The notes: generated by a model not told the origin, from the sequence alone. Counted from the first letter of the stretch, positions 23,417 to 33,222 are shown. The stretch: DNA of 64,000 bases from Cryobacterium fucosi (GCF_004403515.1 NZ_SOHH01000087.1:1-64000); one strand, 5' to 3'. Program-made: numbers and translations.

Positions 23417-25300
23417 GTGGCGACTAAGTCTCTGACGTTTGACCTGTTCGGTCGTGACCGGACGGCGTCGTCGACGATCAACAATCTCGGCGACAATGCG
23501 GACCGGATGGGTGGCCGGTTCAAAAAGGTCGGCGTCGCGATCGGCGTCGGCCTCGCGGCGATAGCTGTCGGCCTGGTCAAGTTCGGCACCGATTCGGTGA
23601 AGGCTTATGCGGACGCGGAGGAGCAGCAGGCCAAGCTGGCGTTCGCGTTCAAGAAGTTTCCCGCGTTGGCGGACACGAACCAGAAGGCCCTGCAGAAGCT
23701 AAACGGGGAGTTGCAGAAGAAGACCCGGTTCGACGATGATGCGACTGCCGCGGCGCAAGCGTCGCTGGGGGCGTACAAGCTCACCGGCGCGCAGATCACC
23801 CAGCTGACACCCCTGTTGCAGGACTATGCGACGAAGACGGGGAAAGATCTGCCGACGGCCGCGGATGACCTTGGTAAGGCCATGCTCGGGCAGGGTCGCG
23901 CGTTGAAGGCTGTCGGCATCAACTTCACGGACACGGGTTCACTCGCAGGCAACTTCGACGCGGTCATTTCAGGGCTCACCGACAAGGTCGGCGGGCTCGC
24001 GGAGCAGTCGGGTCGGACGGCTGCAGGCAAGCTCGACATTCTGAAGAACCGGTTCGGTGAGGTTCAGGAGAAGGTAGGCGGGGCACTGATGCCCGTCCTG
24101 TCGGGCATGATGGATTTCTTCGACACCACGCTGATGCCCGGCCTTGAGGGTGCCGCGTCATGGATCGCTTCTGATGGTGTCCCAGCCCTGTCGAAATTCT
24201 GGGACTGGCTGGTGAAGTGGAAAGACATCCTCATCCCCGTAGCGGTGGGTATCGGCACACTCACCGGGGCCATGTGGTTTTTCAACGCGGCAGCTGCGGC
24301 TAACCCTGTCGGGCTGATCGTGCTGGGTCTTGAGGCGATCATCGGCATCGCGGCCGGCGTAACCATTTTCTTCGACCAGATCCTCGGGTTCTTCAAGGAC
24401 ACCCCGTGGGCGGCGCTCATCCTCCCCTTGATCGGTGGGGTCGCGTCGGTCACTCTGTTGGTCAACACCCTTGTCAATTTCGCCCCACAAATCGGCGCGT
24501 TCGTTGAAGGGGTTGTGAGGTGGTTCACCGATCTGCCGGCGGCGATCGGTCAGGGTCTGTCCGACATGGTCGCCGCCGTTGGCGCGTGGTTCGGCCAGTT
24601 GCCAGGTAAAGCGGGCTTCGCGGTCGGCACCATGGTTGGTACTGTCCTCGCTTATTTCATGGCGTTGCCTGGCCAACTCGCGAATGCTGGGATGCTGACG
24701 ATCAACGCGGTGATGGCATGGTTCAACTCCCTGCCCGGTTTGGTGGGCTCGGCGTCCTCGAACGCGGTCGGTACAGCCACGAGTTGGTTCTCCGGCCTGC
24801 CGGGGAAGATCATGGGCATATTCTCTGGGGCGCCAGGGTGGCTGTTCCAGGCTGGGAAGAACATTATCGGGGGGCTCGTCGACGGCATGTCTGCGGTGCT
24901 CGGTAACATCTGGTCGACCATGGCGAAAGTCGCCGCCGCGGTGCAGGCCGGGTTCAACAAGGCGATGGGTATCAAGTCCCCGTCCACGGTGATGCGTGAC
25001 AAATCTGGTCGGCATGTTGTTGGCGGCATCATTCAGGGCGTTGAGCAACGCATCCCGGATCTGGTTCGTACGATGGCGAATCTGGCCGATCAGATGACTT
25101 TGCCGTCTCTTGGTGGTTCCCCGTTCGATTCGCCCACGTTTGCGGGGCGCCGTGCAGGAGGCCCCGTGCAGGTGTCTCTGGCGGGGGCTACGTTCACTGC
25201 TGAGATCGATGGGCGCCCGTTCACGATGATGATCAAAGAGCAGATCAAGGACGCGTCCGGGTGGCAGGGTCTCGAGTTTGATAGTGGGGTGGGTCGCTGA
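23417..25300 (+). CDS. Tape measure protein
   Basis: A 627-residue protein that sets tail length and is ejected into the host. It has an N-terminal helical part with a hydrophobic segment near 38-54, an Ala/Gln-rich region, and several hydrophobic stretches between about 270 and 490 with repeated G-Q-L-P-G-K/G-L-P-G-K-I phrases. The C-terminal part has the G-I-K-S-P-S motif common to these proteins. At roughly 0.15 nm per residue the tail would be near 95 nm. Start GTG at 23417, nine bases after the chaperone stop. Confidence 0.92.
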   Translation: MATKSLTFDLFGRDRTASSTINNLGDNADRMGGRFKKVGVAIGVGLAAIAVGLVKFGTDSVKAYADAEEQQAKLAFAFKKFPALADTNQKALQKLNGELQKKTRFDDDATAAAQASLGAYKLTGAQITQLTPLLQDYATKTGKDLPTAADDLGKAMLGQGRALKAVGINFTDTGSLAGNFDAVISGLTDKVGGLAEQSGRTAAGKLDILKNRFGEVQEKVGGALMPVLSGMMDFFDTTLMPGLEGAASWIASDGVPALSKFWDWLVKWKDILIPVAVGIGTLTGAMWFFNAAAAANPVGLIVLGLEAIIGIAAGVTIFFDQILGFFKDTPWAALILPLIGGVASVTLLVNTLVNFAPQIGAFVEGVVRWFTDLPAAIGQGLSDMVAAVGAWFGQLPGKAGFAVGTMVGTVLAYFMALPGQLANAGMLTINAVMAWFNSLPGLVGSASSNAVGTATSWFSGLPGKIMGIFSGAPGWLFQAGKNIIGGLVDGMSAVLGNIWSTMAKVAAAVQAGFNKAMGIKSPSTVMRDKSGRHVVGGIIQGVEQRIPDLVRTMANLADQMTLPSLGGSPFDSPTFAGRRAGGPVQVSLAGATFTAEIDGRPFTMMIKEQIKDASGWQGLEFDSGVGR

Positions 25301-26730
25301 TGTCGCAGACTGTGAACCCGGTGAAGAACCCGTCGTGTGAGGTCAACGCGACGGGGTATTACGCGTTGTCGGGGACGGGTGGGGCGTCGACTGTTGCACG
25401 TGCGACGGTCGCGCCCGCCGGGCCTGGTGCGGGTTCCGCGTACGCCCGCTCAACGTGGACGGTTGCGAACACCGCGATTGGTGCGGGCATGACGATCGGT
25501 AGCTCGACGCTGACCGGTGTGGAGCGCATCGACGTGGTGCCGGGCCAGCTGTATCAAATTGGTGTGTGGGTTCGCGCGTCTGTCGCGAAGACGCTGAAAC
25601 TGACGGCGGTTGTATACAGCGCGTCCGCCACGTTAGTGTCATCGAGCGACGGGCCGAACACCGTTGTGGCCGCGAACACGTGGACACGCCTCACAATAGC
25701 GAACACTCCCGGTGCCGGTGGGGTTCGGTTGGTTTTGTTGATAGAGGACTTCGCTGCACCGTTCTGGGCGAACGGCAACACCCTCGACGTGGATGGTGTC
25801 ATTGTGTGGCCGGGTGCTACGCTGCCCGACTATTCGGACCCGTCGACGAACCCGAACATGGGGTGGTCCGGGACAGCTCACGCGTCAACGTCGATCCTGT
25901 TCACGCCGACTGTGACGCTGACGCAATACGCGCCGGACACGCTGGCGGGGCCGCGCGTGGAAGTGTTGGTGCAGGATTTGCCCCCTGGAACGATCACGAT
26001 AACCCGGTTCTCAGACGCCAGGTCGTTCCCGGTGCGTGGCGGGGTGAAGGTGGCTTCAGCGTCGGGTGTGACGGTGCTCGACGTGGAGGTGCCGGAGGGC
26101 ATCACGGCTGGATACCAGGCGCAGATGTTCGCACCGGACGGTACGCCGATCGGGTTCTCAACAACGACGGCGACGACGATGCCTATCACGGGCATTTACA
26201 TTTCACAGCCGTTGGACCCGACCCTGTTCGCGAAGGTCAACATGGACGACGATTCGGCGGCTTCGCTGGTGCGAGGTTTCGATGGTGCCGTCGTCTACAC
26301 GGACGGTGCAACTGTTGGCCGTTGGGTCGGTGGCCGCCGCAAAGGATTGTCGGGAGTGATCCTGAACATGGAGACGTCGACGGTCGCTGATGCGGACGAG
26401 ATCCAATCCATGTTCGGCACGTACTCGACAGATCAGTTGCCGGTGTTGTGCATCCGGACACCTCCCGGTTTCGGGCGGATTCCCAGGACCTTGTTTCTTG
26501 CGGTTCAGGACCCGGAGGAAATCGACCGAAGCGTGAGGTTCGGCGGGTCGTTGGTGGCTTTCGCGTTGAAGGGTGACGAGGTTCTCCCGCCTGCGCCTGG
26601 CCTGTCCAAGTCGTTGCTCCGGTACAACGACACGGATCTTTTCTATCCGACATACTCGGCGATCGACGCGGCCTACGGAACCTATCTGGCCCGAGATCGG
26701 GATTATTCAAAGGCGGGGTATGCACCATGA
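25300..26730 (+). CDS. Minor tail protein with carbohydrate-binding-like domain
   Basis: A 476-residue protein in the distal-tail position. Residues 1-170 look like a CBM4/9-type jelly roll (N-P-S-C-E-V-N near 8-14, a Q-L-Y-Q-I-G-V-W-V-R strand near 84-93, and a D-V-D-G-V-I-V end), which could bind host glycans. The remainder is beta-rich and would form the baseplate hub. The stop overlaps the next start. Confidence 0.75.
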   Translation: MSQTVNPVKNPSCEVNATGYYALSGTGGASTVARATVAPAGPGAGSAYARSTWTVANTAIGAGMTIGSSTLTGVERIDVVPGQLYQIGVWVRASVAKTLKLTAVVYSASATLVSSSDGPNTVVAANTWTRLTIANTPGAGGVRLVLLIEDFAAPFWANGNTLDVDGVIVWPGATLPDYSDPSTNPNMGWSGTAHASTSILFTPTVTLTQYAPDTLAGPRVEVLVQDLPPGTITITRFSDARSFPVRGGVKVASASGVTVLDVEVPEGITAGYQAQMFAPDGTPIGFSTTTATTMPITGIYISQPLDPTLFAKVNMDDDSAASLVRGFDGAVVYTDGATVGRWVGGRRKGLSGVILNMETSTVADADEIQSMFGTYSTDQLPVLCIRTPPGFGRIPRTLFLAVQDPEEIDRSVRFGGSLVAFALKGDEVLPPAPGLSKSLLRYNDTDLFYPTYSAIDAAYGTYLARDRDYSKAGYAP

Positions 26731-27839
26731 AAGCTGCGTCGGCGAGTTGCGTGGCGGCACTGGCCGGCGGGTCGTTTCAGAAGTGGTACTCAGCCGATTT
26801 GTGGTACGACGGCGAGCGGCGGTTGCAGGACGTGCCGGTCAAAATTTCGCGGCTGTCGGATGACGATTCGCGGGCGGTGAAAACGCAGGGCACCGCGACG
26901 CTCACATGGACGGATGATTACGGTCGTTCCATGCTGCCTGTTGCGGCCGGTGACCTGTTCTCACCGTTCGGTTCGGAGCTCGCGGTGTATGCGATCGTGA
27001 ACGCCGGCACTCTTCAGGAGCGCATCCCGATGGGATGGTTCCAAATAACGGACGTGCCGTCGATGCGTGACCGGACAATGTTCTGGAACAACCGGACGAT
27101 CACGACCGGGTCAACAATTGAGATGGCGTTGCAGGACCGGTTGGTTCAGGTGCAACGGCAACCGTTCGACGTGCCGTCGGCGCCGACGATTCTCACTTCG
27201 GTGTGGGATGAGATCGGTCGGGTCACAGGGTTGCAGCTGTCTCGGACGATCGCGGATGCCATCATCTCGCGTTCGGTGGTTTACCAGGAGGATCGAATCC
27301 AAGCTGTGCTGGATTTGGCCGACATTCTCGGTGGTGTGCCGTATATGGCGCCGGACGGTTCGCTGGCGATGCGCCCGAAGGTGTGGGGTGCGGTGGTCGA
27401 CACGTTGCGGCGTGGCGACACCGGCACGATCGTTTCCATCGGCCGTGGGATGTCAGCCGAAGGCGTGTATAACCAGGTCGTGTTCCGTGGGCAGGATGAT
27501 CTACAGGGGCAAGTGTTGGCGGTTTCAGAGATCATCTCGGGGCCGTTGCGTACGGAGAATCCTGGGGGTGGTCGTTCGCCGGCGCATCGTCGACCAACGT
27601 TCCGTTCGAATCAGTTTGTGACCACGGCGGGTCAGGCGAAGGCGTACACAGATTCGGAGTTGGCGCGGGCGTCTCTGCTGTCGGTTCGGTGGCCGATCAC
27701 AGAGGTGTGGAATCCGCTGCGTGAGGTCGGGGACGTGGTGAACGTGGTCGACGAGCAGGGTAAAACGGCGCTGTGTCGTGTTGTGTCGATCGATCGTGAT
27801 GAAGGTCCGACGCAAGAAACGGCGGTGATTCGTGCCTAG
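26727..27839 (+). CDS. Minor tail protein (baseplate hub-like)
   Basis: A 370-residue protein resembling the DUF5047-type tail proteins of actinophages: Y-D-G-E-R-R-L-Q-D-V-P-V near 33-44, W-F-Q-I-T-D-V in the middle, and a final domain V-W-N-P-L-R-E-V-G-D-V-V. By position it is a hub component. It overlaps the following gene by eight bases. Confidence 0.72.
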   Translation: MKAASASCVAALAGGSFQKWYSADLWYDGERRLQDVPVKISRLSDDDSRAVKTQGTATLTWTDDYGRSMLPVAAGDLFSPFGSELAVYAIVNAGTLQERIPMGWFQITDVPSMRDRTMFWNNRTITTGSTIEMALQDRLVQVQRQPFDVPSAPTILTSVWDEIGRVTGLQLSRTIADAIISRSVVYQEDRIQAVLDLADILGGVPYMAPDGSLAMRPKVWGAVVDTLRRGDTGTIVSIGRGMSAEGVYNQVVFRGQDDLQGQVLAVSEIISGPLRTENPGGGRSPAHRRPTFRSNQFVTTAGQAKAYTDSELARASLLSVRWPITEVWNPLREVGDVVNVVDEQGKTALCRVVSIDRDEGPTQETAVIRA

Positions 27840-28701
27840 CTTGGATCAGTCGGTGAAGCGCGCCCTCGCGGATGTGACGAAGCTCACTCGCATGGTGGGC
27901 ACGTTCGTTTCCACGGACGGTGTCCGTGCGGTTGTGGATGTGGGTGGTGGCCGTATCCCTGCGGACATGGCCGGTTATCTGCCGGAGATCAACGAGCCGG
28001 TGTGGGTGCTGTTCATTGACGGTACGGCTTTGATTCTGGGGCCGACGAAGATGAAACCGGCTGAGGGCACGGTGACCGGACCACCATCGGGGAACCTGGT
28101 GCCGATCAGTACTGTGGCGGGTGCGATGAGTGTCCCGTATGCGTCGGGGTTGACGTTGTCGGCGGGGCAGGTGGTGAAGCTCGGCGCGTGGTCGGGTGGT
28201 GGGTTCGTCGGCGCGATCATGTCGACGTCGCCGCCGCCGCCGCTAGCTCCGGCCCCTCCATCCCCGGGGCCTGTGAATCAGTCCGCGGTTTTCACTGCGG
28301 TGGATGCGGGTTCGTACCGGTCGGGGTGGTGGACGTCTCAGGTGTGGGCGTCGGACAGTAACACGGGTGCGTGGTTTTACGGGTCGAAGATTGCCGACAC
28401 CATTCCGAACGGCGCGGCGATCACCGCGGCTGCGATCTACATTTCGGCGACGCAGATCACCGGGTGGCCGCCGAACATTGGCTATCACAGCTCGGCCGGG
28501 AAGCCGGGCGGGAACGTCAGCGTTGGTGGGGCGTCAGCTGTCCCCGTGTTCAACGGGTGGGTGAATATCCCGCTGTCAATTGTGGACTACCTGAAGTCGA
28601 ACGTGGGCGGGGTCGGTGTCGCGTCCGGCGGGTACTCAATTTTCCGATCACTAGGGCAAGACCCGTCATCGGGTGCTCTTCGAATCAACTGGACCGCATA
28701 A
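27832..28701 (+). CDS. Minor tail protein with OB-like N-terminus
   Basis: A 289-residue protein. Residues 25-85 resemble the OB-fold of tail spike/gpV-like proteins (V-D-V-G-G-G...P-V-W-V-L-F-I-D-G-T). A Pro-rich linker near 132-146 leads to a C-terminal jelly-roll-like half with Trp and Ser-rich strands. It probably lies at the tail tip. Confidence 0.65.
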   Translation: MPSLDQSVKRALADVTKLTRMVGTFVSTDGVRAVVDVGGGRIPADMAGYLPEINEPVWVLFIDGTALILGPTKMKPAEGTVTGPPSGNLVPISTVAGAMSVPYASGLTLSAGQVVKLGAWSGGGFVGAIMSTSPPPPLAPAPPSPGPVNQSAVFTAVDAGSYRSGWWTSQVWASDSNTGAWFYGSKIADTIPNGAAITAAAIYISATQITGWPPNIGYHSSAGKPGGNVSVGGASAVPVFNGWVNIPLSIVDYLKSNVGGVGVASGGYSIFRSLGQDPSSGALRINWTA

Positions 28702-28716
28702 AGGAAGGGACTGCTG

Positions 28717-29244
28717 ATGGGTGTTGCGTCGAATGACACGACAACAGGGAAACCAATTTTCAACAACACGTCGACGACTCAGGCAGATTTGCAGGCTTCC
28801 GTCGACTACGCGGCGACTGTCGGCAAACGCCGGTTGGGGACCACCACGCAACGCAACGCGCTCACCTACGTCGAGGAGGGGCTGCGGTTCCGCGACACCA
28901 CGGACGGCATCGAGTACGACTACAAGTCGGGTGCGTGGGCTGCAGTGTCGCCCGGCCCGTGGACCGCACCGGCGTTGGCGGCGGGGATCACTGTCACGGC
29001 TGGCCGGGTGGCGACACAGTACCGGAGTGTCCCCGGGGCCGTGGAGGTGCTCGGGACGATCGACGGGTCGGGCGCTTCAGGGTATGTGCTCTTCACGTTG
29101 CCTGTCGGGTTTCGTCCGTCCGCTGAGGTGCGGATTTGGGCGGATGTCGGCGGCACGGTTCAGATCCTCAGCAACGGGGTTGTCAGTTCGACGCTCACCG
29201 GCGTGAAGACGGCGCTGTCGTTTCAGGGAAGGTTCCCGGTCTGA
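28717..29244 (+). CDS. Putative tail fibre/tip protein
   Basis: A 175-residue protein with a first part containing R-N-A-L-T-Y-V-E-E-G-L-R-F-R-D-T-T-D-G (a short segment common in phage fibre proteins that read like an appendage linker) and a C-terminal beta-rich module. AAGGAAGGG lies eight bases before the ATG. Confidence 0.65.
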   Translation: MGVASNDTTTGKPIFNNTSTTQADLQASVDYAATVGKRRLGTTTQRNALTYVEEGLRFRDTTDGIEYDYKSGAWAAVSPGPWTAPALAAGITVTAGRVATQYRSVPGAVEVLGTIDGSGASGYVLFTLPVGFRPSAEVRIWADVGGTVQILSNGVVSSTLTGVKTALSFQGRFPV

Positions 29245-30278
29245 TGATTCAAGGCATTGATGTGGGGACAAGTCAGCGGAGTCTGAACTTTTCGTTGGCG
29301 CGGGCGCTCGGGTTCGACGTCTGCTACGTGAAGCTCGGCGGGTCCAACACGGGTGCCCGGTATGTGGCCCCGTGGTACACGTCGCAGGTCGATAGGTCAC
29401 GGTCGGTGGGGATGCGGGTGGGGCACTATTGGGTGCCGAACCCGAATCTGGACGTCGCGGGCGACGGGCGTTTCTTCGCGGGCAATCTGCGCGGGTGGAC
29501 GGGCGCGGACTTCATTGTCCTCGACAATGAGCGTTTGGATGCGGCCCCCCGGCTGCTCACCGACTCGGAGGCATCGGTGTGGTTCCGCACGGTACGTGCG
29601 GCCACCAGCGCCCCCTACGCGCAAATGTTCATGTACGCAGGTGCAGCGGACCTGCGCGGGCGGGCATGGCCGGAGGTGCGCGCGCTCGGCGTGAAACTCA
29701 TCGTCGCCATGTACGGGCAGAACGACGGGTCATATCCGGGGGAACCGAATCTGGGTGGTCGGTGGGACACCTGGCACGGCCACCAGTACACGTCGCAGGG
29801 TTCGCTCGGCGGCGTCGTCATCGACCTGAACAGGTTCAAGGAATCCGCGTTCGACTACAGCACGAGCACGGCCGGCGACGTCACGCCGATCGTAGACGAC
29901 ACAGAAAGCGATGATGACATGAAGGTTTTTGCGAACGCTGCGACGAACGTGTGGGTCGTCGGCGGCCCGGGGATTTGGTGGCCCATCCCGGCCGGGAGGG
30001 GTCTGGACTATGAGCGCGACTACGGTGCGCACATCACCTTGAGTGCGGAGGATTTCACGGCTCGAGCGGCTATGTATCTGTCGGCGAGGATTCACGACTA
30101 CGGCGTGTTTGCGAACGTGGACACGAACCTGTGGGTCGTTGGTGGCCCGGGCATGTGGTATTCGATCCCGGCTGGTGAGGGCGGTTTGTGGGAGAACTGG
30201 TTCGGTGCCCGTCAGGCGGTTGATGGTGCCACGTTCGAGAAGCTGCGGATTGGCTTTGTCGGTCTCAAGGTGGCGTGA
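29244..30278 (+). CDS. Endolysin, GH25 muramidase with C-terminal repeats
   Basis: A 344-residue lysin. The GH25 domain (about 1-200) has Asp6 in G-I-D-V and the L-D-N-E motif with Asp94 and Glu96, the usual acid residues that cut between MurNAc and GlcNAc. Two repeats of about 25 residues, V-F-A-N...N-x-W-V-V-G-G-P-G-x-W, start near residues 227 and 287 and should bind the cell wall. The ATG shares a base with the previous stop. A holin follows within 400 bases. Confidence 0.88.
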   Translation: MIQGIDVGTSQRSLNFSLARALGFDVCYVKLGGSNTGARYVAPWYTSQVDRSRSVGMRVGHYWVPNPNLDVAGDGRFFAGNLRGWTGADFIVLDNERLDAAPRLLTDSEASVWFRTVRAATSAPYAQMFMYAGAADLRGRAWPEVRALGVKLIVAMYGQNDGSYPGEPNLGGRWDTWHGHQYTSQGSLGGVVIDLNRFKESAFDYSTSTAGDVTPIVDDTESDDDMKVFANAATNVWVVGGPGIWWPIPAGRGLDYERDYGAHITLSAEDFTARAAMYLSARIHDYGVFANVDTNLWVVGGPGMWYSIPAGEGGLWENWFGARQAVDGATFEKLRIGFVGLKVA

Positions 30279-30646
30279 TGCTGGACGGTGAGAATGGCAC
30301 GCGTGCTGGGGAGGCTACTACCGTACAGCTCACGCGTATGGAGGGCATCCTCAACCTGGTGGCCGAACGGATCTCGAACTTGTCCACCCGCGTCGACGGT
30401 CACGACCGTGACCTGCTCGACGTCAATAAGACGATCGCCATAATCCTGTCGACTACTCAGCGTTTGACGGAGCAGGCGGACGCGCGGGATGCGAAGGCGG
30501 TGGCTCTCGCGGCTGCGTTGAAAGAGGCTGAGGAACAACGGCGGACGAAGACGGAAACCGCGTGGTCGCCGTACACAAAACTGTTCGCTGTTGTCGCTAT
30601 CGCTGCGACACTCTGGGGAATTTTTTCCCCCATGTTCGTCCGTTGA
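30278..30646 (+). CDS. Lysis-associated coiled-coil membrane protein
   Basis: A 122-residue protein with a long charged coiled coil (about 15-95) and one C-terminal membrane span (about 103-119). Such proteins sit between endolysin and holin in actinophages and may act as a second holin or spanin-like factor. ATG 30278 is preferred over GTG 30275 because it shares a base with the stop. Confidence 0.65.
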   Translation: MLDGENGTRAGEATTVQLTRMEGILNLVAERISNLSTRVDGHDRDLLDVNKTIAIILSTTQRLTEQADARDAKAVALAAALKEAEEQRRTKTETAWSPYTKLFAVVAIAATLWGIFSPMFVR

Positions 30647-30672
30647 TAACAAACAAAACGAGGAGTAAGACA

Positions 30673-30975
30673 ATGGCAATCAAGGGTGTGGCTCAGGTTG
30701 AAACGGTGTGGTTCCCCTGGCAGCGGGTGAAGCGCACGCTGATCGTGCTGCTGTTCACGGTCGTCCCGGCGTTGAACGTGGCGGTCCCGCAGATCGTGGA
30801 AGCGTTCAACGGTCAGGTGACACCGGAGTTGTTCGCGTGGATCAACTCGGTGGCGGCAGCGATTCTGTTGGTGACGGGTATCGTCACGCGGCTGATCGCA
30901 ATCCCGGGGGTGAACAACCTGCTCGTGTATCTGGGCCTGGGGTCTGTTCCCCGGTCCATCACGAAGGGCCAGTAG
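30673..30975 (+). CDS. Holin
   Basis: A 100-residue protein with two membrane spans (about 21-42 and 54-77), a basic start and a short polar tail. GAGGAG lies nine bases before the ATG. Size, topology and position after a GH25 endolysin support a holin role: timing lysis by making membrane holes. Confidence 0.82.
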   Translation: MAIKGVAQVETVWFPWQRVKRTLIVLLFTVVPALNVAVPQIVEAFNGQVTPELFAWINSVAAAILLVTGIVTRLIAIPGVNNLLVYLGLGSVPRSITKGQ

Positions 30976-30977
30976 AC

Positions 30978-31067
30978 ATGCCTGACGGGACTGTCCTTAT
31001 CCTCGTGACCACGGCTTCGGCCGAGGTCACTCACGCTGAACCGATCGAACCGAAGGAGAACGTCTGA
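30978..31067 (+). CDS. Possible 29-residue peptide
   Basis: A short frame from ATG 30978 to TGA 31065-31067, with stop/start overlap (TGATG) to the next gene and three bases after the holin stop. Coupled position supports translation, but the sequence is too short to confirm. Confidence 0.35.
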   Translation: MPDGTVLILVTTASAEVTHAEPIEPKENV

Positions 31068-31450
31068 TGGCTGTTGGACTGGCGACGACCACGCTTGCGA
31101 ATAACTGGTTGAACATGCTGCGCGCGGTGGCGTTCGTCGCACCGCCGGCGACGTACATCAAGCTGCACACCGCTGACCCCGGTGCGGCGGGTGCGACGGC
31201 GGCATCCGTGGTGACGACCCGCCAGCTGGCGACGTTCTCCGCGGCCGCGTCGGGTGCTATCGCCCTGTCGAATGCTCCGGCGTTCACGATGACGGCGACG
31301 GAAACGATAACGCATATCAGTGTGTGGGATGCGGTGACGGTGGGGAACCTGCTGTGGACTGCGGCGTTGACCACGGCGAAGGCGGTCGTCAACACGGACA
31401 CACTTACGTTCTCGACCGTCGGGGTTTCTCTGACCCCGCTCGCCGCGTAA
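31067..31450 (+). CDS. Tail fibre-like protein
   Basis: A 127-residue protein of the type with I-K-L-H-T-A-D-P-G-A-A-G near residues 32-43, often annotated as tail fibre or structural protein in actinophages. Beta-rich with many Thr and Ala. Coming after the lysis genes it belongs to a late appendage group with the next two genes. Confidence 0.65.
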   Translation: MAVGLATTTLANNWLNMLRAVAFVAPPATYIKLHTADPGAAGATAASVVTTRQLATFSAAASGAIALSNAPAFTMTATETITHISVWDAVTVGNLLWTAALTTAKAVVNTDTLTFSTVGVSLTPLAA

Positions 31451-31471
31451 CAACCTGATCGGGGGCCGGAC

Positions 31472-32869
31472 GTGGGTGTTCTCCAGCAGGCGTCGGGCAC
31501 GTTCACCGGCACCACGTTCACCGCGACCCTCCCGGCGGCGTCGTCCGCGTCGAACCTGGTCGTGGTCATCGTCGCGGGTAACACCACGGTGACGACCCCT
31601 TCCGGGTTCACGTTGCGCACCTCGCAGGTGAACTTCATGGGCCACTACCTCTACGACAGTGCGGGTGGTGCGACCTCCTACGCGTTCACGTGTGCGTCGG
31701 GTCAGGGCACGTGGTATATCGCGGAGGTCGCGGCTGGCGCGTATCAGACCGCGGCCTCCGTGAATGATTCGACGGAGGCGACCACTTACGCAACGCCGAG
31801 CATCACCCCGACGGCGGGGACGCGGACACTGTTCGCGAGCATCGGTTCGTTATATGCGTCTGCGACGGCGCGCACAGTGTCGGGGTGGACGAACAGTTTC
31901 GTCGAGCAGGCGGACGTGTGTCAGGTCACCGCGGACGCACCTATGCAGGGTGTTGCCAAACTGGATGTCACCGCGTCGGGGTCGACGGCGTATTCGACGA
32001 CGACGACGTATTCGTTGCCGTCGACGGGCCGTTCGGCGATCATCGCGTCGTACTCGACGACGTCGGGTGGGCCGACTGCTGACGTGTCCTCACCGTTCAC
32101 TGCTGGCCGGACGGCCGATAGCACGCGCAACACGCTCGGCGCGGTTGCTCTGGCGGTCACAGCGGTCGTGGTCGCGACGGCCACACTGGCGACCACGGCG
32201 CAAACCTCGACCCCGGTAACTGCCGGGCTAACAGCTGTTGCGACGGTCACCCGACTCGCATCAACGTCAACCCCTGTCACCGCTGCACTGACGGCCACAG
32301 CTACCCTCACGACGGCAGCGGCTGCGTCCCTGGCGGGCACTGCAACGCTGACCGCTGACACGGTGAACAAACCCACCGGGGACACGTCCACACCCGTCAG
32401 CGTGGCGCTGAGCGCGGCCGGCTCCCGTAACACTCTCGGGGCCATATCCGTCCCGGTGACGGCGGCCCTCACGGCGACGGCGACGGTGTCCGGCACAGGG
32501 GTGGGCGCTGAGCTTCCCCTCACCGCGACCCTGACCGGGTCGGCGGTCCGCAACACGACGGCCGACACTGTCACGACGGTCACCGTCGCCCTCACGGCGG
32601 CCGCGGCCCGGGCTACGGTGTCGTCAACCTCCACACCGGTCACCGCGACCCTCACGGCGAGCACAACCCGCGGGGTATCGGCGGCGGTCAGTTCACCAGT
32701 GGCCGCTGCCCTGACCGCTGGCGCGACGGTCGCGTCGGCCGCCGGGTACCGGGATGTCACGCTCACTGCTGTGCCCCTCGACCAGCGGTGGGGTGCCGCC
32801 GAGCTCGCCCCGAGGTGGTCTCCCGTCCCCGTCCCCGATCGTTGGTCTATCACACCGAAGGAAGACTAA
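31472..32869 (+). CDS. Thr/Ala-rich repetitive fibre-like protein
   Basis: A 465-residue protein. Residues 1-190 are a globular beta domain. From about 200 to 430 the chain is built from repeated segments of about 22-28 residues ending in forms of S-T-P-V-T-A-A-L-T-A-T-A. Almost only Thr, Ala, Val and Ser occur there, as in beta-fibrous shafts. A short, non-repetitive C-terminal tip (D-Q-R-W-G...P-R-W-S-P) follows. A stalk with a distal tip is the simplest model; GTG start with no close ribosome binding site, so the exact start is unsure. Confidence 0.62.
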   Translation: MGVLQQASGTFTGTTFTATLPAASSASNLVVVIVAGNTTVTTPSGFTLRTSQVNFMGHYLYDSAGGATSYAFTCASGQGTWYIAEVAAGAYQTAASVNDSTEATTYATPSITPTAGTRTLFASIGSLYASATARTVSGWTNSFVEQADVCQVTADAPMQGVAKLDVTASGSTAYSTTTTYSLPSTGRSAIIASYSTTSGGPTADVSSPFTAGRTADSTRNTLGAVALAVTAVVVATATLATTAQTSTPVTAGLTAVATVTRLASTSTPVTAALTATATLTTAAAASLAGTATLTADTVNKPTGDTSTPVSVALSAAGSRNTLGAISVPVTAALTATATVSGTGVGAELPLTATLTGSAVRNTTADTVTTVTVALTAAAARATVSSTSTPVTATLTASTTRGVSAAVSSPVAAALTAGATVASAAGYRDVTLTAVPLDQRWGAAELAPRWSPVPVPDRWSITPKED

Positions 32870-32871
32870 AA

Positions 32872-33174
32872 ATGGGCACACCAATCTACGTCAGTACGGG
32901 AGCGGCCCGGTATGTGGGCGGCACGGTCACGGAAACCACGGGCAAGGACATCACCCTTGCCACGTTCCTCGTCGGGCTGGGGTCCATCTCAACCCCGCCG
33001 ACGGTGTGGGTTGCCCCGTCGGTGAATGTGCAGGGCGCGACGGTCGCGGTCAGGATCCTGAAGTTGCTCGTCACCAACACGACGCCGGCGGGCACGTATT
33101 ACTGTTGGGCGAAAATCACCGACACACCCGAGGTGGAACCGCTCATCCTGCAAGGCCCGATCGTCGTCATCTGA
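32872..33174 (+). CDS. Small beta-rich virion protein
   Basis: A 100-residue protein made of short strands with many Thr and Val. It begins at ATG 32872 after GAAGGAAG. Being the last gene of the late operon, before a strong terminator, it probably belongs to the appendage group. Function unknown. Confidence 0.55.
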   Translation: MGTPIYVSTGAARYVGGTVTETTGKDITLATFLVGLGSISTPPTVWVAPSVNVQGATVAVRILKLLVTNTTPAGTYYCWAKITDTPEVEPLILQGPIVVI

Positions 33175-33180
33175 ACCATT

Positions 33181-33218
33181 CCCGGCCGTCCTCCATGTGA
33201 GGGCGGCCGGGGTTTTTT
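33181..33218 (+). terminator. Strong intrinsic terminator of the late operon
   Basis: A 13-bp stem (33181-33193 with 33199-33211, one G-U pair), five-base loop, then TTTTTT. It ends the plus-strand late genes. The minus-strand lipoprotein gene ends four bases further on. Confidence 0.9.
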
Positions 33219-33222
33219 CTTG

